In this document: positions 53,885 to 63,678 of the stretch, one piece after another
How positions within the stretch are numbered: position 1 is the first letter of the stretch
Layout: every line of letters begins with the position of its first letter
NCBI GenBank assembly: GCA_003725745.1
Contig: RHDP01000001.1
Location: 3,005,501-3,069,500, forward strand
Reading direction: 5' to 3'
DNA: 64,000 bases
DNA from: Streptomyces sp. I6
Lineage (GTDB): Bacteria; Actinomycetota; Actinomycetes; Streptomycetales; Streptomycetaceae
Translations under genes and position numbers: made by a program
The notes under the pieces: generated by a model
What the model was told of the DNA's origin: nothing
Databases searched by the model: none
Seen by the model: the letters and a program-made list of their open reading frames with translations, nothing else

Positions 53885-54148
53885 CACCCGGAACCGGAGC
53901 CGGGGCCGACAGGGGAGCGGGACGGCGCAGGCAGCCCCCTCGCAGGCCGGCCCGATCATACGGGCCTGCCCCTGACCGGCCCGGCTCGGGCCTCACTCCT
54001 GCCGCGCGTCGGCCCTGGCCCGCATCCGCCCTGGCCCGCGTCGGCCCTGGCGCGCATCGGTTCTGGCCCGCGTCGGCCCTGGCGCGTGACCGGCGACGGG
54101 ACGGACGGGCAGCGGCGGGACGGGGCCTCCAAACGGTGCGGGTGGCGG

Positions 54149-55039
54149 TCAGACGTGCGGGACGCTCGACAGGAGGGCCATGTCCTCCTCGGTCAGCCGC
54201 AGCGCGCCCGCCGCCACGTTCTCCTCCAGGTGCACGGGATCCCCCGTACCCGGGATCGCCAGTACGTGGGCGCCGAGTCCGAGCGTCCACGCCACGCGGA
54301 CCTGGGCCGGGCTCACGCCGTGCGCCCGGGCGACGGTGAGGACGGGGTCGTGCTCGGTGCCGGTGGCTCCCGCCTCCCGGCCCCGCCCCGCGATCGCGAA
54401 GAACGGTACGTACGCGACGCCCTGTTCACCGCACGCACCGACGAACTCGAGTTGCTCGCGCGCCCCGATGGTGCAGGCGTTCTGGACGCACACGACCGGC
54501 GCGATCTCGCGCGCCTCCGCGAGTTGGGCCGGAGAGACGTTGGAGACACCGAGGTGGCGGACGAGTCCGGCCTGCCGGAGTTCGGCCAGGGCGCCGAAGT
54601 GCTCCGCGATGGAGCCCGTCTGCCCGCTCCTCGGGACGCGGAGGTTGACCAGGTCGAGATGGTCGCGGCCGAGCTGGCGGAGGTTCTCCTCCACCTGTCC
54701 GCGTAGCTCTGCGGGCGAGGCCCAGCGCCAGTCCCCGGACGGGTCCCGCCCCGCCCACACCTTGGTGGCGATGACCAGGCCGTCCGGGTACGGGGCGAGC
54801 GCGGTGTTGATCAGCTCGTTGGCGGACCGCAGCGACGAGAAGTAGAAGGCGGCCGTGTCGATGTGGTTCACGCCCAGCTCGACCGCGCGGCGCAGCACCG
54901 CGACCGCCCGGTCCCGGTCGCCGGGGCTGCCGTCGGCGTTCGCCGTCAGGCGCATCGCACCGAATCCGAGCCGGTTGACCGGGAGGTCGCCGAGAGTCCA
55001 GGTGCCGGACGTGGTCGCGTTGATGGTCTCAGTGGTCAT
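54149..55039 (-). CDS. aldo/keto reductase
   Basis: 296 aa. Catalytic D and Y in HIDTAAFYF, K in VIATKVWAG, and the C-terminal cofactor region VLAIPGTGDPVHLEENV. The usual active-site His is replaced: the corresponding strand reads LDLVNLRVP. Substrate unknown. 53885-54148 upstream-right holds a CTGGCSCGCRTCGG repeat at 54010-54090. Confidence 0.88.
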   Translation of the reverse strand: MTTETINATTSGTWTLGDLPVNRLGFGAMRLTANADGSPGDRDRAVAVLRRAVELGVNHIDTAAFYFSSLRSANELINTALAPYPDGLVIATKVWAGRDPSGDWRWASPAELRGQVEENLRQLGRDHLDLVNLRVPRSGQTGSIAEHFGALAELRQAGLVRHLGVSNVSPAQLAEAREIAPVVCVQNACTIGAREQLEFVGACGEQGVAYVPFFAIAGRGREAGATGTEHDPVLTVARAHGVSPAQVRVAWTLGLGAHVLAIPGTGDPVHLEENVAAGALRLTEEDMALLSSVPHV

Positions 55040-55185
55040 GCGCGGAGTCTTACAGCCCACGAGGGGGCGCGGCTCCGGAGTGGCACGGGACCGGTCGGCC
55101 GGTCGTCAGGTCACTCACCCCGCCCACCACACCGGCGTCCCGGTCACACGCTTCACCCACGGCACCGACCGGACCGGCCCGGTGC

Positions 55186-56436
55186 TCAGAACATGTCCGG
55201 GCACCATGCCCGACGCGGCGCCCGGAACACCGCGTCCGCCAGGGCCGCCACGCCCGCCCGGTGCTCCGACACCCGCCCCAGCGCCATCAGCCGCAGCACC
55301 GACTCGTCTCCCAGGTACAGCGATCCCAACGCCCCGAGGTCCAGGGACAGTTCGGCCGCCAGCTCGGTCGGCGAGCACTCGGCCGTGCCGTCGGGCGACA
55401 CCTCCAGCCGGAACCGGCCCCCTGCCTGCCCCAGTGGGTCGTGCACGTCCAGCACCAGCCTGCCGGGGATGCCGTAGGTGCGCGCCTCCAGCGCCCGCAC
55501 CACGTCCAGCACCCGGACCCACAGGAAGTCCGCGCAGGTGACCGTGCGGGCGGCACGCGGGTCGGGGAACAGCAGCGGGAGCAGATCGTCGGGGGCGCGC
55601 CGCCCCGACCTGACCGTGGTGACCCAGTCCACCGAGCACACGAAGTGCCACAGGGCCCGCTCGGCGGCGGGTGAGACCGTGATCAGCTTCTCGACCTCCA
55701 GGGCCGTGTCGGGCTGCCCCGCGTCGGACCAGCCGGACGTCGCGGCCCGGTACACGGCCAGCCCCTCCACGTCACCAGCCGCCGAGCGGTACAGCGCGGA
55801 GAACGGCTCCTTCCAGGGTTCGGGCCCCGCCGGGACCACTCCGGTGTTCAGCTGCCACCAGCGCGCGTCGCGGTCGGTCGCCCCGGCCCGGCCGGCGCGG
55901 AAGCGGTCGTACAGCTCCGGACCGAGCTTGCGGACCTCCTCTCCGTCGGCCAGGTCGATCCGGGCACCGTCCCCGGGGCCCGGCCGACGCGGGTCGAGCC
56001 CGGTGCGCGCCACGTCGATGCTCCACTCCGTGAACCAGGTCGCGGGGCCGAAGCCGTACCGCCCGTAGATGGGGAACTCGGCCGCGATCAGCGTCGAGAC
56101 GATCTCGCCCCGCTCCTTCGCGGCCGCGAGGTCGGGCGTGATCATGCTGGTGAGCAGGCCGCGACGGCGGTGCGTCGGGGAGACGGTGACGTTCGAGACG
56201 GCGTTCGCCGGTACCGCGGCACCGCCGGGGACAGTGAGCTGCTGGGTGTATGACCGGTAGGTCGCCACGCAGCGGCCCGCGTCGAAGGCGCCCCGCACCC
56301 GGGGCATGTCGAAGTGCGCGAGCCGGTCGGCGGCCAGTTCCTCACCGACCTCCGGGGACTGCAGGAACCCGGTCCTGCATGCACGCAGCCAGTCGGTGAC
56401 CTCGGACTCGGTGACAGGACGCACATCAGGGCTCAT
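55186..56436 (-). CDS. GNAT acetyltransferase, Eis-like
   Basis: 416 aa. N-terminal GNAT domain with [20 protein letters not shown] (acetyl-CoA motif), a second degenerate GNAT domain, and a C-terminal SCP2-like domain ([16 protein letters not shown]...[12 protein letters not shown]) ending in a free C-terminal F as in Eis. Eis proteins acetylate aminoglycosides and other amines at several positions. Confidence 0.88.
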   Translation of the reverse strand: MSPDVRPVTESEVTDWLRACRTGFLQSPEVGEELAADRLAHFDMPRVRGAFDAGRCVATYRSYTQQLTVPGGAAVPANAVSNVTVSPTHRRRGLLTSMITPDLAAAKERGEIVSTLIAAEFPIYGRYGFGPATWFTEWSIDVARTGLDPRRPGPGDGARIDLADGEEVRKLGPELYDRFRAGRAGATDRDARWWQLNTGVVPAGPEPWKEPFSALYRSAAGDVEGLAVYRAATSGWSDAGQPDTALEVEKLITVSPAAERALWHFVCSVDWVTTVRSGRRAPDDLLPLLFPDPRAARTVTCADFLWVRVLDVVRALEARTYGIPGRLVLDVHDPLGQAGGRFRLEVSPDGTAECSPTELAAELSLDLGALGSLYLGDESVLRLMALGRVSEHRAGVAALADAVFRAPRRAWCPDMF

Positions 56437-56718
56437 GACACCCACGCTATGCCGCCCGGCCTCACCCGTCACAGCGATTACGGCGCCCTCCGGCGAGCGG
56501 GCGAGCGGCAGGGCGGGCGGGCGACCGGCAGGGCGGGCGGTCCGGCTCACCGCCCGGTCCGGTGTCCCCACACCCGGCCGCGATCCGGGTGCGGGGTCGG
56601 GTGTGGGGTCGGCCTTGCCGTTCGGCCTCCCGGGCCCGAGGGCTCCGTTCGAGAGCTGCGCAGGCGTGCCACGGCGAGCCGACAGCCCGCGGTCTCGGTG
56701 CGCAGGCCCCGCGGCACC

Positions 56719-57371
56719 TCAGGTGAGCAGGTCGTCCACCTGCGCTTCGCCCTCGCGGTACCGGCGGGCGATCTCCGCGCTGCAGTCGTCCGCGGTGCGC
56801 TGCAACTGCTGCCGCTGCCCCGACACTTCCTGCTCGTAGCCCGCGAGCCGCCCCATCGCCGCGCGCAGTTCGCCGTCCGTGCGCGCGTCCAGGTCGGACA
56901 GCTCGACCTCGGAGAGCATCTCCGCGGCCAGCAGCCGGTACTCCTCGCCGCGCGGCTCGGACAGCGTGACGTGCCGGGCCGAACTGCCGCGCCGCGACGG
57001 CGGGTCGGCGAGGATCCGCGAGAGCCGGTCGACTACGGCGGCGTCCGGTCCGGGCGGCTCCGGTCCGGACGCCGCACCGGGCAGCAGCGGCGACGGCGGT
57101 GCCGACCGCCGGGACAGCTCCGCGCGCAGGATGTCGATCCGTCCCTGCAGCAGCCGCCGCACATAGCTCAGATCGGCCTCGTCCCGCTGGGACTCCTTGC
57201 GCAGGGCCCGCAGCTCCGGCAGCCGCAGTGCGGCGAGATCGCGCCCACCGGCGGAGTCGGAACGGCCTTCGCCGGTGCGCTGCGCGGGCGGGCGGGCGGT
57301 GCCGGCCCCGAGCAGGCACCGCGGGTCGTCTGAACGGGACCGGGCGACTGCCCGGTGCCAGGTGTGATCAT
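56719..57371 (-). CDS. rsiG: anti-sigma factor RsiG, c-di-GMP-dependent (frame broken once)
   Basis: Two copies of the c-di-GMP motif E-X3-S-X2-R-X3-Q-X3-D are exact: [16 protein letters not shown] and [16 protein letters not shown], in the two antiparallel helices. RsiG with c-di-GMP holds the sporulation sigma WhiG inactive. The frame with these motifs has no ATG or GTG before the first; the start ATG 57371 ([11 protein letters not shown]) joins it if one G is restored near 57243-57245, giving 217 aa. Confidence 0.9.
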
Positions 57372-57517
57372 GCGTGAATCAGTCCCCTCGACCGGTGCCT
57401 GAGGTCTCCCCGGGCCCGGAGGGCCGAAGGGATGCACCGACTCCGTGCATCGTGCCACTACGAACGGTGCCCATGCAGGCGGTCTGCACCCGTTCAGCCC
57501 CCGATAGGTTGGTGTGT

Positions 57518-57943
57518 ATGCGTGCAGTGGTGCAGAGGGTCGACGGCGCGAGCGTCGTGGTGGCCGGTGAGACCGTGGGAGAGATCGTCGGCGAGGGGCT
57601 GTGCGTCCTGGTGGGGGTGACCCACGGGGACACGTCCGAGAAGGCGGCGCAGCTGGCCCGCAAGCTGTGGTCGGTGCGGATCCTGGAAGGCGAGAAGTCC
57701 TGCTCGGACGTGAACGCTCCGCTGCTGGTGATCTCGCAGTTCACTCTCTACGGGGACGCCCGCAAGGGCCGCCGGCCCACCTGGAACGCCGCGGCAGCCG
57801 GCGAGATCGCCGAGCCGCTCGTCGACGAGGTGGTGGCGCGGCTGCGGGAACTGGGAGCGCAGGTGGAGACGGGCCGGTTCGGGGCGCAGATGAGGGTGTC
57901 GCTCACGAACAACGGCCCGTTCACGGTGCTGCTGGAGGTGTAG
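57518..57943 (+). CDS. dtd: D-aminoacyl-tRNA deacylase
   Basis: 141 aa, exact family length. [15 protein letters not shown] start, [15 protein letters not shown] with catalytic Thr/Gln region, and the Gly-cisPro equivalent [13 protein letters not shown]. Removes D-amino acids from mischarged tRNA. Confidence 0.95.
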   Translation: MRAVVQRVDGASVVVAGETVGEIVGEGLCVLVGVTHGDTSEKAAQLARKLWSVRILEGEKSCSDVNAPLLVISQFTLYGDARKGRRPTWNAAAAGEIAEPLVDEVVARLRELGAQVETGRFGAQMRVSLTNNGPFTVLLEV

Positions 57944-57969
57944 GCACGGCCGCCCCGCCCGGGGAGTCC

Positions 57970-58935
57970 CTAAGGCTCGACCACGACCTCCTGGGCCGCC
58001 GCCGTGCTCCCGGCCATCAGTTCCGCGTCCACCGGCACGTTCCGCTTCACCAGGGCCAGGGCGATCGGCCCCAGCTCGTGGTGGCGTGCCGACGTCGTGA
58101 CGAAGCCGAGCTGCCTCCCGTCCGCACCGTCCGCCGCCAATCGGACCGGCGTACCGTGCCCCGGCAGATGCACCTCGCTGCCGTCGAGGTGCAGGAACAC
58201 CAGCCGGCGCGGCGGCTTCCCCAGGTTGTGGACGCGCGCCACGGTCTCCTGCCCCCGGTAGCAGCCCTTCTGCAGGTGAACGGCGGCGCCGACCAGCCCG
58301 AGCTCGTGCGGAATGGTGCGGTGGTCGGTCTCGAAGCCCAGCCGCGGGCGGTGCGCCTCCACGCGCAGGGCCTCGTACGCCAGGACGCCGATCGCCGGGC
58401 CGTTGGCCGCGGCGTACGACTCCAGTGCCGCCCGCGGCAGGAACAGGTCGCGGCCCTGCGGGGTCTCCCGTACGACCACGCCCTCCGGGACCTCCGCGAT
58501 CGAACCGGCGGGCAGGTACACCACGGCGAACTCGTCCGTACGGTCCGCGATGTCCACCTGGTAGAAGAACTTCATCGACTCCAGGTATGCGAGGAGTGCC
58601 TCCCGGGTCCCCGGTTCGACATGGGCCCACACCGTCTCGCCGTCGTCCACGAGGTACAGCGCGTGCTCGATGTGGCCGTGCGCGGAGAGGATCAGGGCTT
58701 CGGTGGCCTCCCCGGGGGGCAGCTCGCTGACGTGCTGGGTGAGCAGCAGATGCAGCCAGCCGAGCCGGTCCTTCCCGGAGACGGTGATCACGCCCCGGTG
58801 CGAGAGGTCGACGAGACCGGTGCCGTCGGCGAGGGCACGCTGCTCGCGGAACAGATCACCGTAGTGCGCGGCGACACCTTCGTCGCGCCCCTCGGCGGGG
58901 ACGGCGCCGGGCAGGGACAGCAGAGGGCTCTTCAT
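57970..58935 (-). CDS. ygfZ: folate-binding YgfZ/GcvT family protein
   Basis: 321 aa. The diagnostic KGCYRGQETVARVH motif with its Cys is intact; the fold is that of aminomethyltransferase GcvT. YgfZ supports assembly or repair of certain Fe-S enzymes. Downstream of nur on the same strand, 10 nt apart. Confidence 0.92.
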   Translation of the reverse strand: MKSPLLSLPGAVPAEGRDEGVAAHYGDLFREQRALADGTGLVDLSHRGVITVSGKDRLGWLHLLLTQHVSELPPGEATEALILSAHGHIEHALYLVDDGETVWAHVEPGTREALLAYLESMKFFYQVDIADRTDEFAVVYLPAGSIAEVPEGVVVRETPQGRDLFLPRAALESYAAANGPAIGVLAYEALRVEAHRPRLGFETDHRTIPHELGLVGAAVHLQKGCYRGQETVARVHNLGKPPRRLVFLHLDGSEVHLPGHGTPVRLAADGADGRQLGFVTTSARHHELGPIALALVKRNVPVDAELMAGSTAAAQEVVVEP

Positions 58936-58945
58936 GAGCCCAAGC

Positions 58946-59383
58946 CTACGACCGGCCGTCTGCGGCGCTTCCCTCGCACTTCCGGCACCGGCCGAAGATC
59001 GCGAAGTGCTTCATATCGGTGACGAAGCCGAACTTCTCGCGCAGTTCCGCGGTGAATCCGGCGGCCACGTCGACGTCCGCCTCGATCACGTCCCCGCAGT
59101 CACGGCAGACCAGATGGAGGTGGTGGTGCCGGTCTGCCAGGTGGTAGGTGGGGGCGCCGTGCCCGAGATGGGCGTGCGAGACCAGGCCCAGCTCCTCCAG
59201 CAGCTCAAGGGTCCGGTAGACCGTCGAGATGTTCACCCCGGACGCGGTCTTGCGCACCTCGACGAGGATGTCGTCGGGCGTCGCGTGCTCCAGCGTGTCG
59301 ACGGCTTCGAGAACGAGCTGACGCTGCGGGGTCAGACGGTAACCGCGCTGCCGCAGATCACTCTTCCAGTCGGTGCTCACCAC
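58946..59383 (-). CDS. nur: nickel-responsive Fur-family repressor Nur
   Basis: 145 aa. Winged helix (RGYRLTPQRQLVLEAVDTLEHAT, NISTVYRTLELLEELGL) and dimer/metal domain with HHHLHLVCRDCG and CRKC. The sequence closely matches my memory of S. coelicolor Nur (SCO4179), which represses nickel uptake and controls Fe- versus Ni-superoxide dismutase. GTG start. Confidence 0.92.
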   Translation of the reverse strand: MVSTDWKSDLRQRGYRLTPQRQLVLEAVDTLEHATPDDILVEVRKTASGVNISTVYRTLELLEELGLVSHAHLGHGAPTYHLADRHHHLHLVCRDCGDVIEADVDVAAGFTAELREKFGFVTDMKHFAIFGRCRKCEGSAADGRS

Positions 59384-59556
59384 GCGTCCAGTGTAGGCAG
59401 CGGGGGCCGGGACCGCGGAGGGACGGCGGTCCGTCCGCGCCCCCGGTTGCGGCGCGAGCCGCGCGCGGTGCGGGAGCCGCAGGCGCTACGCGAGCCGCGC
59501 GCGGTGCGGGAAGGCTGCGCGTGCCGGGGCACGCGGAGAGGTCACTTGCGGAGAGG

Positions 59557-60129
59557 TCACTTGAAGAAGGCGATGCCGTCGTCCGGCAGGTCACCGAGGT
59601 CCTTGGCCCATGCCTCGACCTGCTCGGGCGTGACGGTCTTCTTCAGGTGGGCCGACATATAGGGCCGCAGCGGCACCTCGGGGGTGGACTTCTCACCGAC
59701 CCACATCAGGTCGCCCTTGACATAGCCGTAGAGCCGCTTGCCGGCGGAGTACGGCGGAGCGGAGACGGTGTGCGCGACCGCGTCCGTGGCCAGGTCGATC
59801 TGCGGCTTCTTGTCCGCGAGATCGCCGTACCAGATCTCCACGACGCCCTGGTCGCGGACCATCACGACCTCGACCTTGCGGTCCTTGTCGATCCTCCAGT
59901 AGCCGGACTCGCTCTCCAGGGGGCGGACCTTCCTGCCCTCGGAGTCCAGCACCCAGCTGTGCGAGACGTACTCGATGAAGTCGCGGCCGTCGTGGCTGAA
60001 GGTCACGGACTGGCCGAAGTTGCACTTCTCCGAGCCGGGGAAGTCGGACACGCCCGCGCCCTCCCAGGTGCCGAGGAGAAACGCGAGCGGCACGAGGTCG
60101 GGGTTGAGGTCTGACGGGATCTCGATCAT
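59557..60129 (-). CDS. FABP-like/nitrobindin family heme-binding protein
   Basis: 190 aa lipocalin-like barrel (LAFLLGTWEGAG, GRDFIEYVSHSWVLD, GYWRIDKDRKVEVVMV, GDLMWVGEKSTP). Family members bind heme; the conserved GXWXGXG motif is present. Upstream of nur on the same strand. Confidence 0.85.
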   Translation of the reverse strand: MIEIPSDLNPDLVPLAFLLGTWEGAGVSDFPGSEKCNFGQSVTFSHDGRDFIEYVSHSWVLDSEGRKVRPLESESGYWRIDKDRKVEVVMVRDQGVVEIWYGDLADKKPQIDLATDAVAHTVSAPPYSAGKRLYGYVKGDLMWVGEKSTPEVPLRPYMSAHLKKTVTPEQVEAWAKDLGDLPDDGIAFFK

Positions 60130-60159
60130 GGCTGGCTCTGTCGGTCAGTGGGATAGGGA

Positions 60160-60258
60160 CTAGCGCTGGCCCTGGTACAGCTTCTTCACGGCCAGGCCGG
60201 TGAAGGCGAGGACGCCCACACACACCAGGACCAGCAGCAGTTCGAAGAAAACAATCAC
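60160..60258 (-). CDS. 32-aa single-pass membrane protein
   Basis: GTG then IVFFELLLVLVCVGVLAFTG as one transmembrane helix and LAVKKLYQGQR as a basic cytoplasmic tail. AGGAGCACCT lies 3-10 nt upstream. The reading frame is clean and the pattern recurs next to the FABP-like gene in Streptomyces as I recall. Confidence 0.65.
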   Translation of the reverse strand: MIVFFELLLVLVCVGVLAFTGLAVKKLYQGQR

Positions 60259-60620
60259 AGGTGCTCCTCGGGTGAGCGCGAAGGCAGATCGGGCCGCACC
60301 CCAGCTTAGTGGGCGGGGGCGCGGCCCTCTCCGCGAGGTCAGCCCGGCGGCTTCTGCGTGGTCAGCCCGGCGGCCCCGAGGCAGCCGGCGACCTCCGCGT
60401 GGTCAGCGCGGCGGAGCGGTCCGGGCTGTCCGGCCGGTCCGGGCTGTCCGGCGCGACCGACGACGCCTCCGCCTTCGACTCGGCCGGCTCCGGCCGCGCT
60501 CCGTGCCGTTCCAAGAGAATCCACCACGAGACCTGCGGGCGCCCAGCCGGTTGTCCGCGCTCATACGACTGCCCCGCGCCCCGAGGTCGGGTCGCGGCCC
60601 GTCCGATTACAGTTCGGCAT

Positions 60621-60982
60621 ATGGCGAAGAAGCTCGTGATCAAGGTGACCGCCGGGGCCGACGCCCCGAACGCTGCTCGCAGGCCTTCACGGTGGCCGCC
60701 GTCGCCGTGGCGAGCGGGGTGGAGGTCTCGCTCTGGCTGACGGGCGAGTCGTCGTGGTTCGCCCTGCCGGGCCGGGCCGCGGAGTTCGAACTCCCGCACG
60801 CGGCGCCGCTGCCGGATCTCATCGATTCGGTCCTGGCGGCCGGGCGGATCACCCTCTGCACGCAGTGCGCGGCACGGCGCGAGATCACGGAGAAGGACGT
60901 GATCGAAGGCGTACGGATCGCGGGCGCGCAGGTCTTCGTGAGTGAGGCGCTGGCCGACGGCACCCAGGCGCTCGTCTACTAG
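60621..60982 (+). CDS. DsrE family protein (frame broken once)
   Basis: MAKKLVIKVTAGADAP then, after restoring one C in the run at 60666-60669, ERCSQAFTVAAVAVASGVEV; 120 aa. Two Cys (LCTQCAARREI) near the end resemble sulfur-relay Cys of DsrE/TusD-like proteins. Near the sulfurtransferase operon but on the other strand. Confidence 0.82.
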
Positions 60983-61360
60983 GACACTCCTCGACCGGCC
61001 GGTGCCAGGGCACTCGTCGACCGGCCGGTATCGGGACACTCGTCGACCGGCCGGTAACCGGGACGGTCGTCCGCCAGTCGGGTGCGGGACCGGACCGCCC
61101 CGCGGATTGCGGGCGCGGGCCGGTGATCGGTACGCACACGGGGTCACAGCGGCGTGAGGGCGGGATACCGGGCACCAGGGACCGGGGATCCGCCCCGGAC
61201 CGGGCGCCACGGACCGGGTATCAGGGACAGGCACCAGGGACAGGGACCAGGGACACGGATTCGGGACACGGATTCGGGACACGGATTCGGGGGAGGGGGC
61301 CGGGAGCAGCGCGGGCCCTCCGATCAGGGGCGAGGAGCCGGACTGCGGCGTTGCGCCACG
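60983..61360. repeat. intergenic repeats
   Basis: A 28-32-bp unit (CACTCGTCGACCGGCCGGTA) occurs three times at 60986-61057, and GGGACACGGATTC three times at 61250-61290. No gene. Confidence 0.8.
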
Positions 61361-61636
61361 TCATGGACGCGGGCCCTGGCCCGGCTTCCTTCTGCCGTCG
61401 AGTTCGTCCCACCACTCGTCGGACTGCGGGTCACCCGACGGGTCGTCCCACCAGCGGTCCTCCGGTCCCCGCCGGTTCGCCACCACCGCCGCGAGCGGTG
61501 GGATCACCATCGCGACGAAGCACATGCCGACCGCGACCGGCACCGACCACAGGCGCACGAAGGCCCAGGCGGAGACGAAGAGGACGAGACATCCGCCCAT
61601 CAGCAGGAAGTAGGCGTGACGGCGCCGCGCGTACAT
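61361..61636 (-). CDS. DUF3099 membrane protein
   Basis: 91 aa. RRRHAYFLLMGGCLVLFVSAW and VPVAVGMCFVAMVIPPLAAVV are two helices, followed by an acidic Trp-rich tail (EDRWWDDPSGDPQSDEWWDE). Typical DUF3099. Confidence 0.85.
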   Translation of the reverse strand: MYARRRHAYFLLMGGCLVLFVSAWAFVRLWSVPVAVGMCFVAMVIPPLAAVVANRRGPEDRWWDDPSGDPQSDEWWDELDGRRKPGQGPRP

Positions 61637-61787
61637 ACTTCCAGCGTAGGACGCGGCGACCCGGACGGCACCGAGGGCCGCACCCGCGTCCGCGGCAGGC
61701 CCGCGAGGGCACGAAGGGCCGCACCCGCGTCCAGGAAAGCGTCCAACCCCCTGGGGTGCGGCCCTTCGGCCGGTCCGGTTCGCGCCG

Positions 61788-62075
61788 TCAGACGGCGATG
61801 GCCACCTCGGAGAGGCCACCCGTCTGCGCGACGACCGTACGGTCCGCCGTGGCGCCCGGGACGAGGGCCCGCACGGTCCACGTCCCTTCGGCCGCGTAGA
61901 AGCGGAACTGTCCGGTCGCCGAGGTCGGGACCTCGGCGGTGAACTCGCCGGTCGAGTCCAGCAGGCGCACATAGCCGGTGACCGGCTCGCCGTCGCGGGT
62001 CACCTGGCCTTGGATGGTGGTCTCACCGGGCTTGATCGTCGAGGCGTCGGGGCCGCCGGCCTTCGCTCCACACAT
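61788..62075 (-). CDS. DUF1416 protein
   Basis: 95 aa beginning MCGAKAGGPDASTIKPGETT; a carboxypeptidase-regulatory-like beta fold (TGYVRLLDSTGEFTAEVPTS). It usually lies directly after thiosulfate sulfurtransferase in actinobacteria, as here. Confidence 0.88.
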   Translation of the reverse strand: MCGAKAGGPDASTIKPGETTIQGQVTRDGEPVTGYVRLLDSTGEFTAEVPTSATGQFRFYAAEGTWTVRALVPGATADRTVVAQTGGLSEVAIAV

Positions 62076-62142
62076 GCTTTTTGTCCTTACGGTCGAGAGG
62101 TCCGGAGGCCCGAAGGTCCGGGAGGTCCGGGAGGTCCGGGGC

Positions 62143-62988
62143 TTACTTGTTGGCACCGAGCTCGATCGGCACGCCGACGAGCGAGCCGTACTCGGTCCAG
62201 GAACCGTCGTAGTTCTTGACGTTCTCCACACCGAGCAGCTCGTGCAGGACGAACCAGGTCAGGGCGGAACGCTCACCGATGCGGCAGTAGGCGATGGTGT
62301 CCTTCGCCAGGTCGACCTGCTCCTCGGCGTAGAGGGCCTTGAGCTCGTCGTCCGACTTGAAGGTGCCGTCGTCGTTGGCGTTCTTCGACCACGGGATGTT
62401 GCGGGCGGTCGGCACGTGGCCGGGGCGCTGCGACTGCTCCTGCGGCAGGTGGGCCGGGGCGAGCAGCTTGCCGCTGAACTCGTCGGGCGAACGGACGTCC
62501 ACCAGGTTCTGGCTGCCGATTGCGGCCACCACGTCGTCGCGGAACGCGCGGATGGACGCGTTCTGGGCCGTGGCCTTGTACTCGGTGGCCGGGCGCTGCG
62601 GGACCTCGGAGCCGTCGACGAGGTCGCGGGAGTCGAGCTCCCACTTCTTGCGCCCGCCGTCGAGGAGCTTCACGTCCTGGTGGCCGTAGAGCTTGAAGTA
62701 CCAGTACGCGTAGGAGGCGAACCAGTTGTTGTTGCCGCCGTAGAGGACGACGGTGTCGTCGTTGGCGATCCCCTTCTTGGACAGCAGCTTCTCGAAACCG
62801 GCCTGGTCCACGAAGTCACGGCGGACCGGGTCCTGGAGGTCCTTCTGCCAGTCGATCCGGACGGCGTTCTTGATGTGGTTCTTGTCGTAGGCCGAGGTGT
62901 CCTCGTCGACCTCGACGACGACCACCTTCGGGTCGTCGAGGCGGGCCTCGACCCAGTCGGCGTCTACCAGGACGTCGCTGCGGCTCAT
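62143..62988 (-). CDS. thiosulfate/3-mercaptopyruvate sulfurtransferase
   Basis: 281 aa, two rhodanese domains. The C-terminal domain carries the active-site loop CRIGERS with the catalytic Cys; the first domain is inactive. DVLVDADWVEARL start. Followed by DUF1416 at 67 nt, one operon behind a leader peptide. Confidence 0.92.
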   Translation of the reverse strand: MSRSDVLVDADWVEARLDDPKVVVVEVDEDTSAYDKNHIKNAVRIDWQKDLQDPVRRDFVDQAGFEKLLSKKGIANDDTVVLYGGNNNWFASYAYWYFKLYGHQDVKLLDGGRKKWELDSRDLVDGSEVPQRPATEYKATAQNASIRAFRDDVVAAIGSQNLVDVRSPDEFSGKLLAPAHLPQEQSQRPGHVPTARNIPWSKNANDDGTFKSDDELKALYAEEQVDLAKDTIAYCRIGERSALTWFVLHELLGVENVKNYDGSWTEYGSLVGVPIELGANK

Positions 62989-63139
62989 GCTGTCTCTCCT
63001 CCGGGGCAGTGTGCGGCGAGTGGTGCGCTGGGGTGTCGCGCGGGGCTGTGCGGTACGCCGCGAGGGCGTCGGGCACGGGGTTGGCCCTGATCCATGGCAG
63101 GTCAGAAGGCCCGGGGAATACGGAAGTCGGCGCTTCCGC

Positions 63140-63220
63140 TCAGATGCCGCGACAGAGCATGGCGGCGACACGGCACAGGTCGACTGCCCGCCGCTTCGTG
63201 AGATCCGCCTGTCGCTTCAT
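63140..63220 (-). CDS. cysteine-type leader peptide, 26 aa
   Basis: MKRQADLTKRRAVDLCRVAA then MLCRGI. The (V/L)DL(C/L)RVA..LCR pattern is that of actinobacterial putative leader peptides before sulfur-metabolism genes. It ends 151 nt before the sulfurtransferase start, leaving room for attenuation. Confidence 0.75.
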   Translation of the reverse strand: MKRQADLTKRRAVDLCRVAAMLCRGI

Positions 63221-63678
<458 letters not shown>

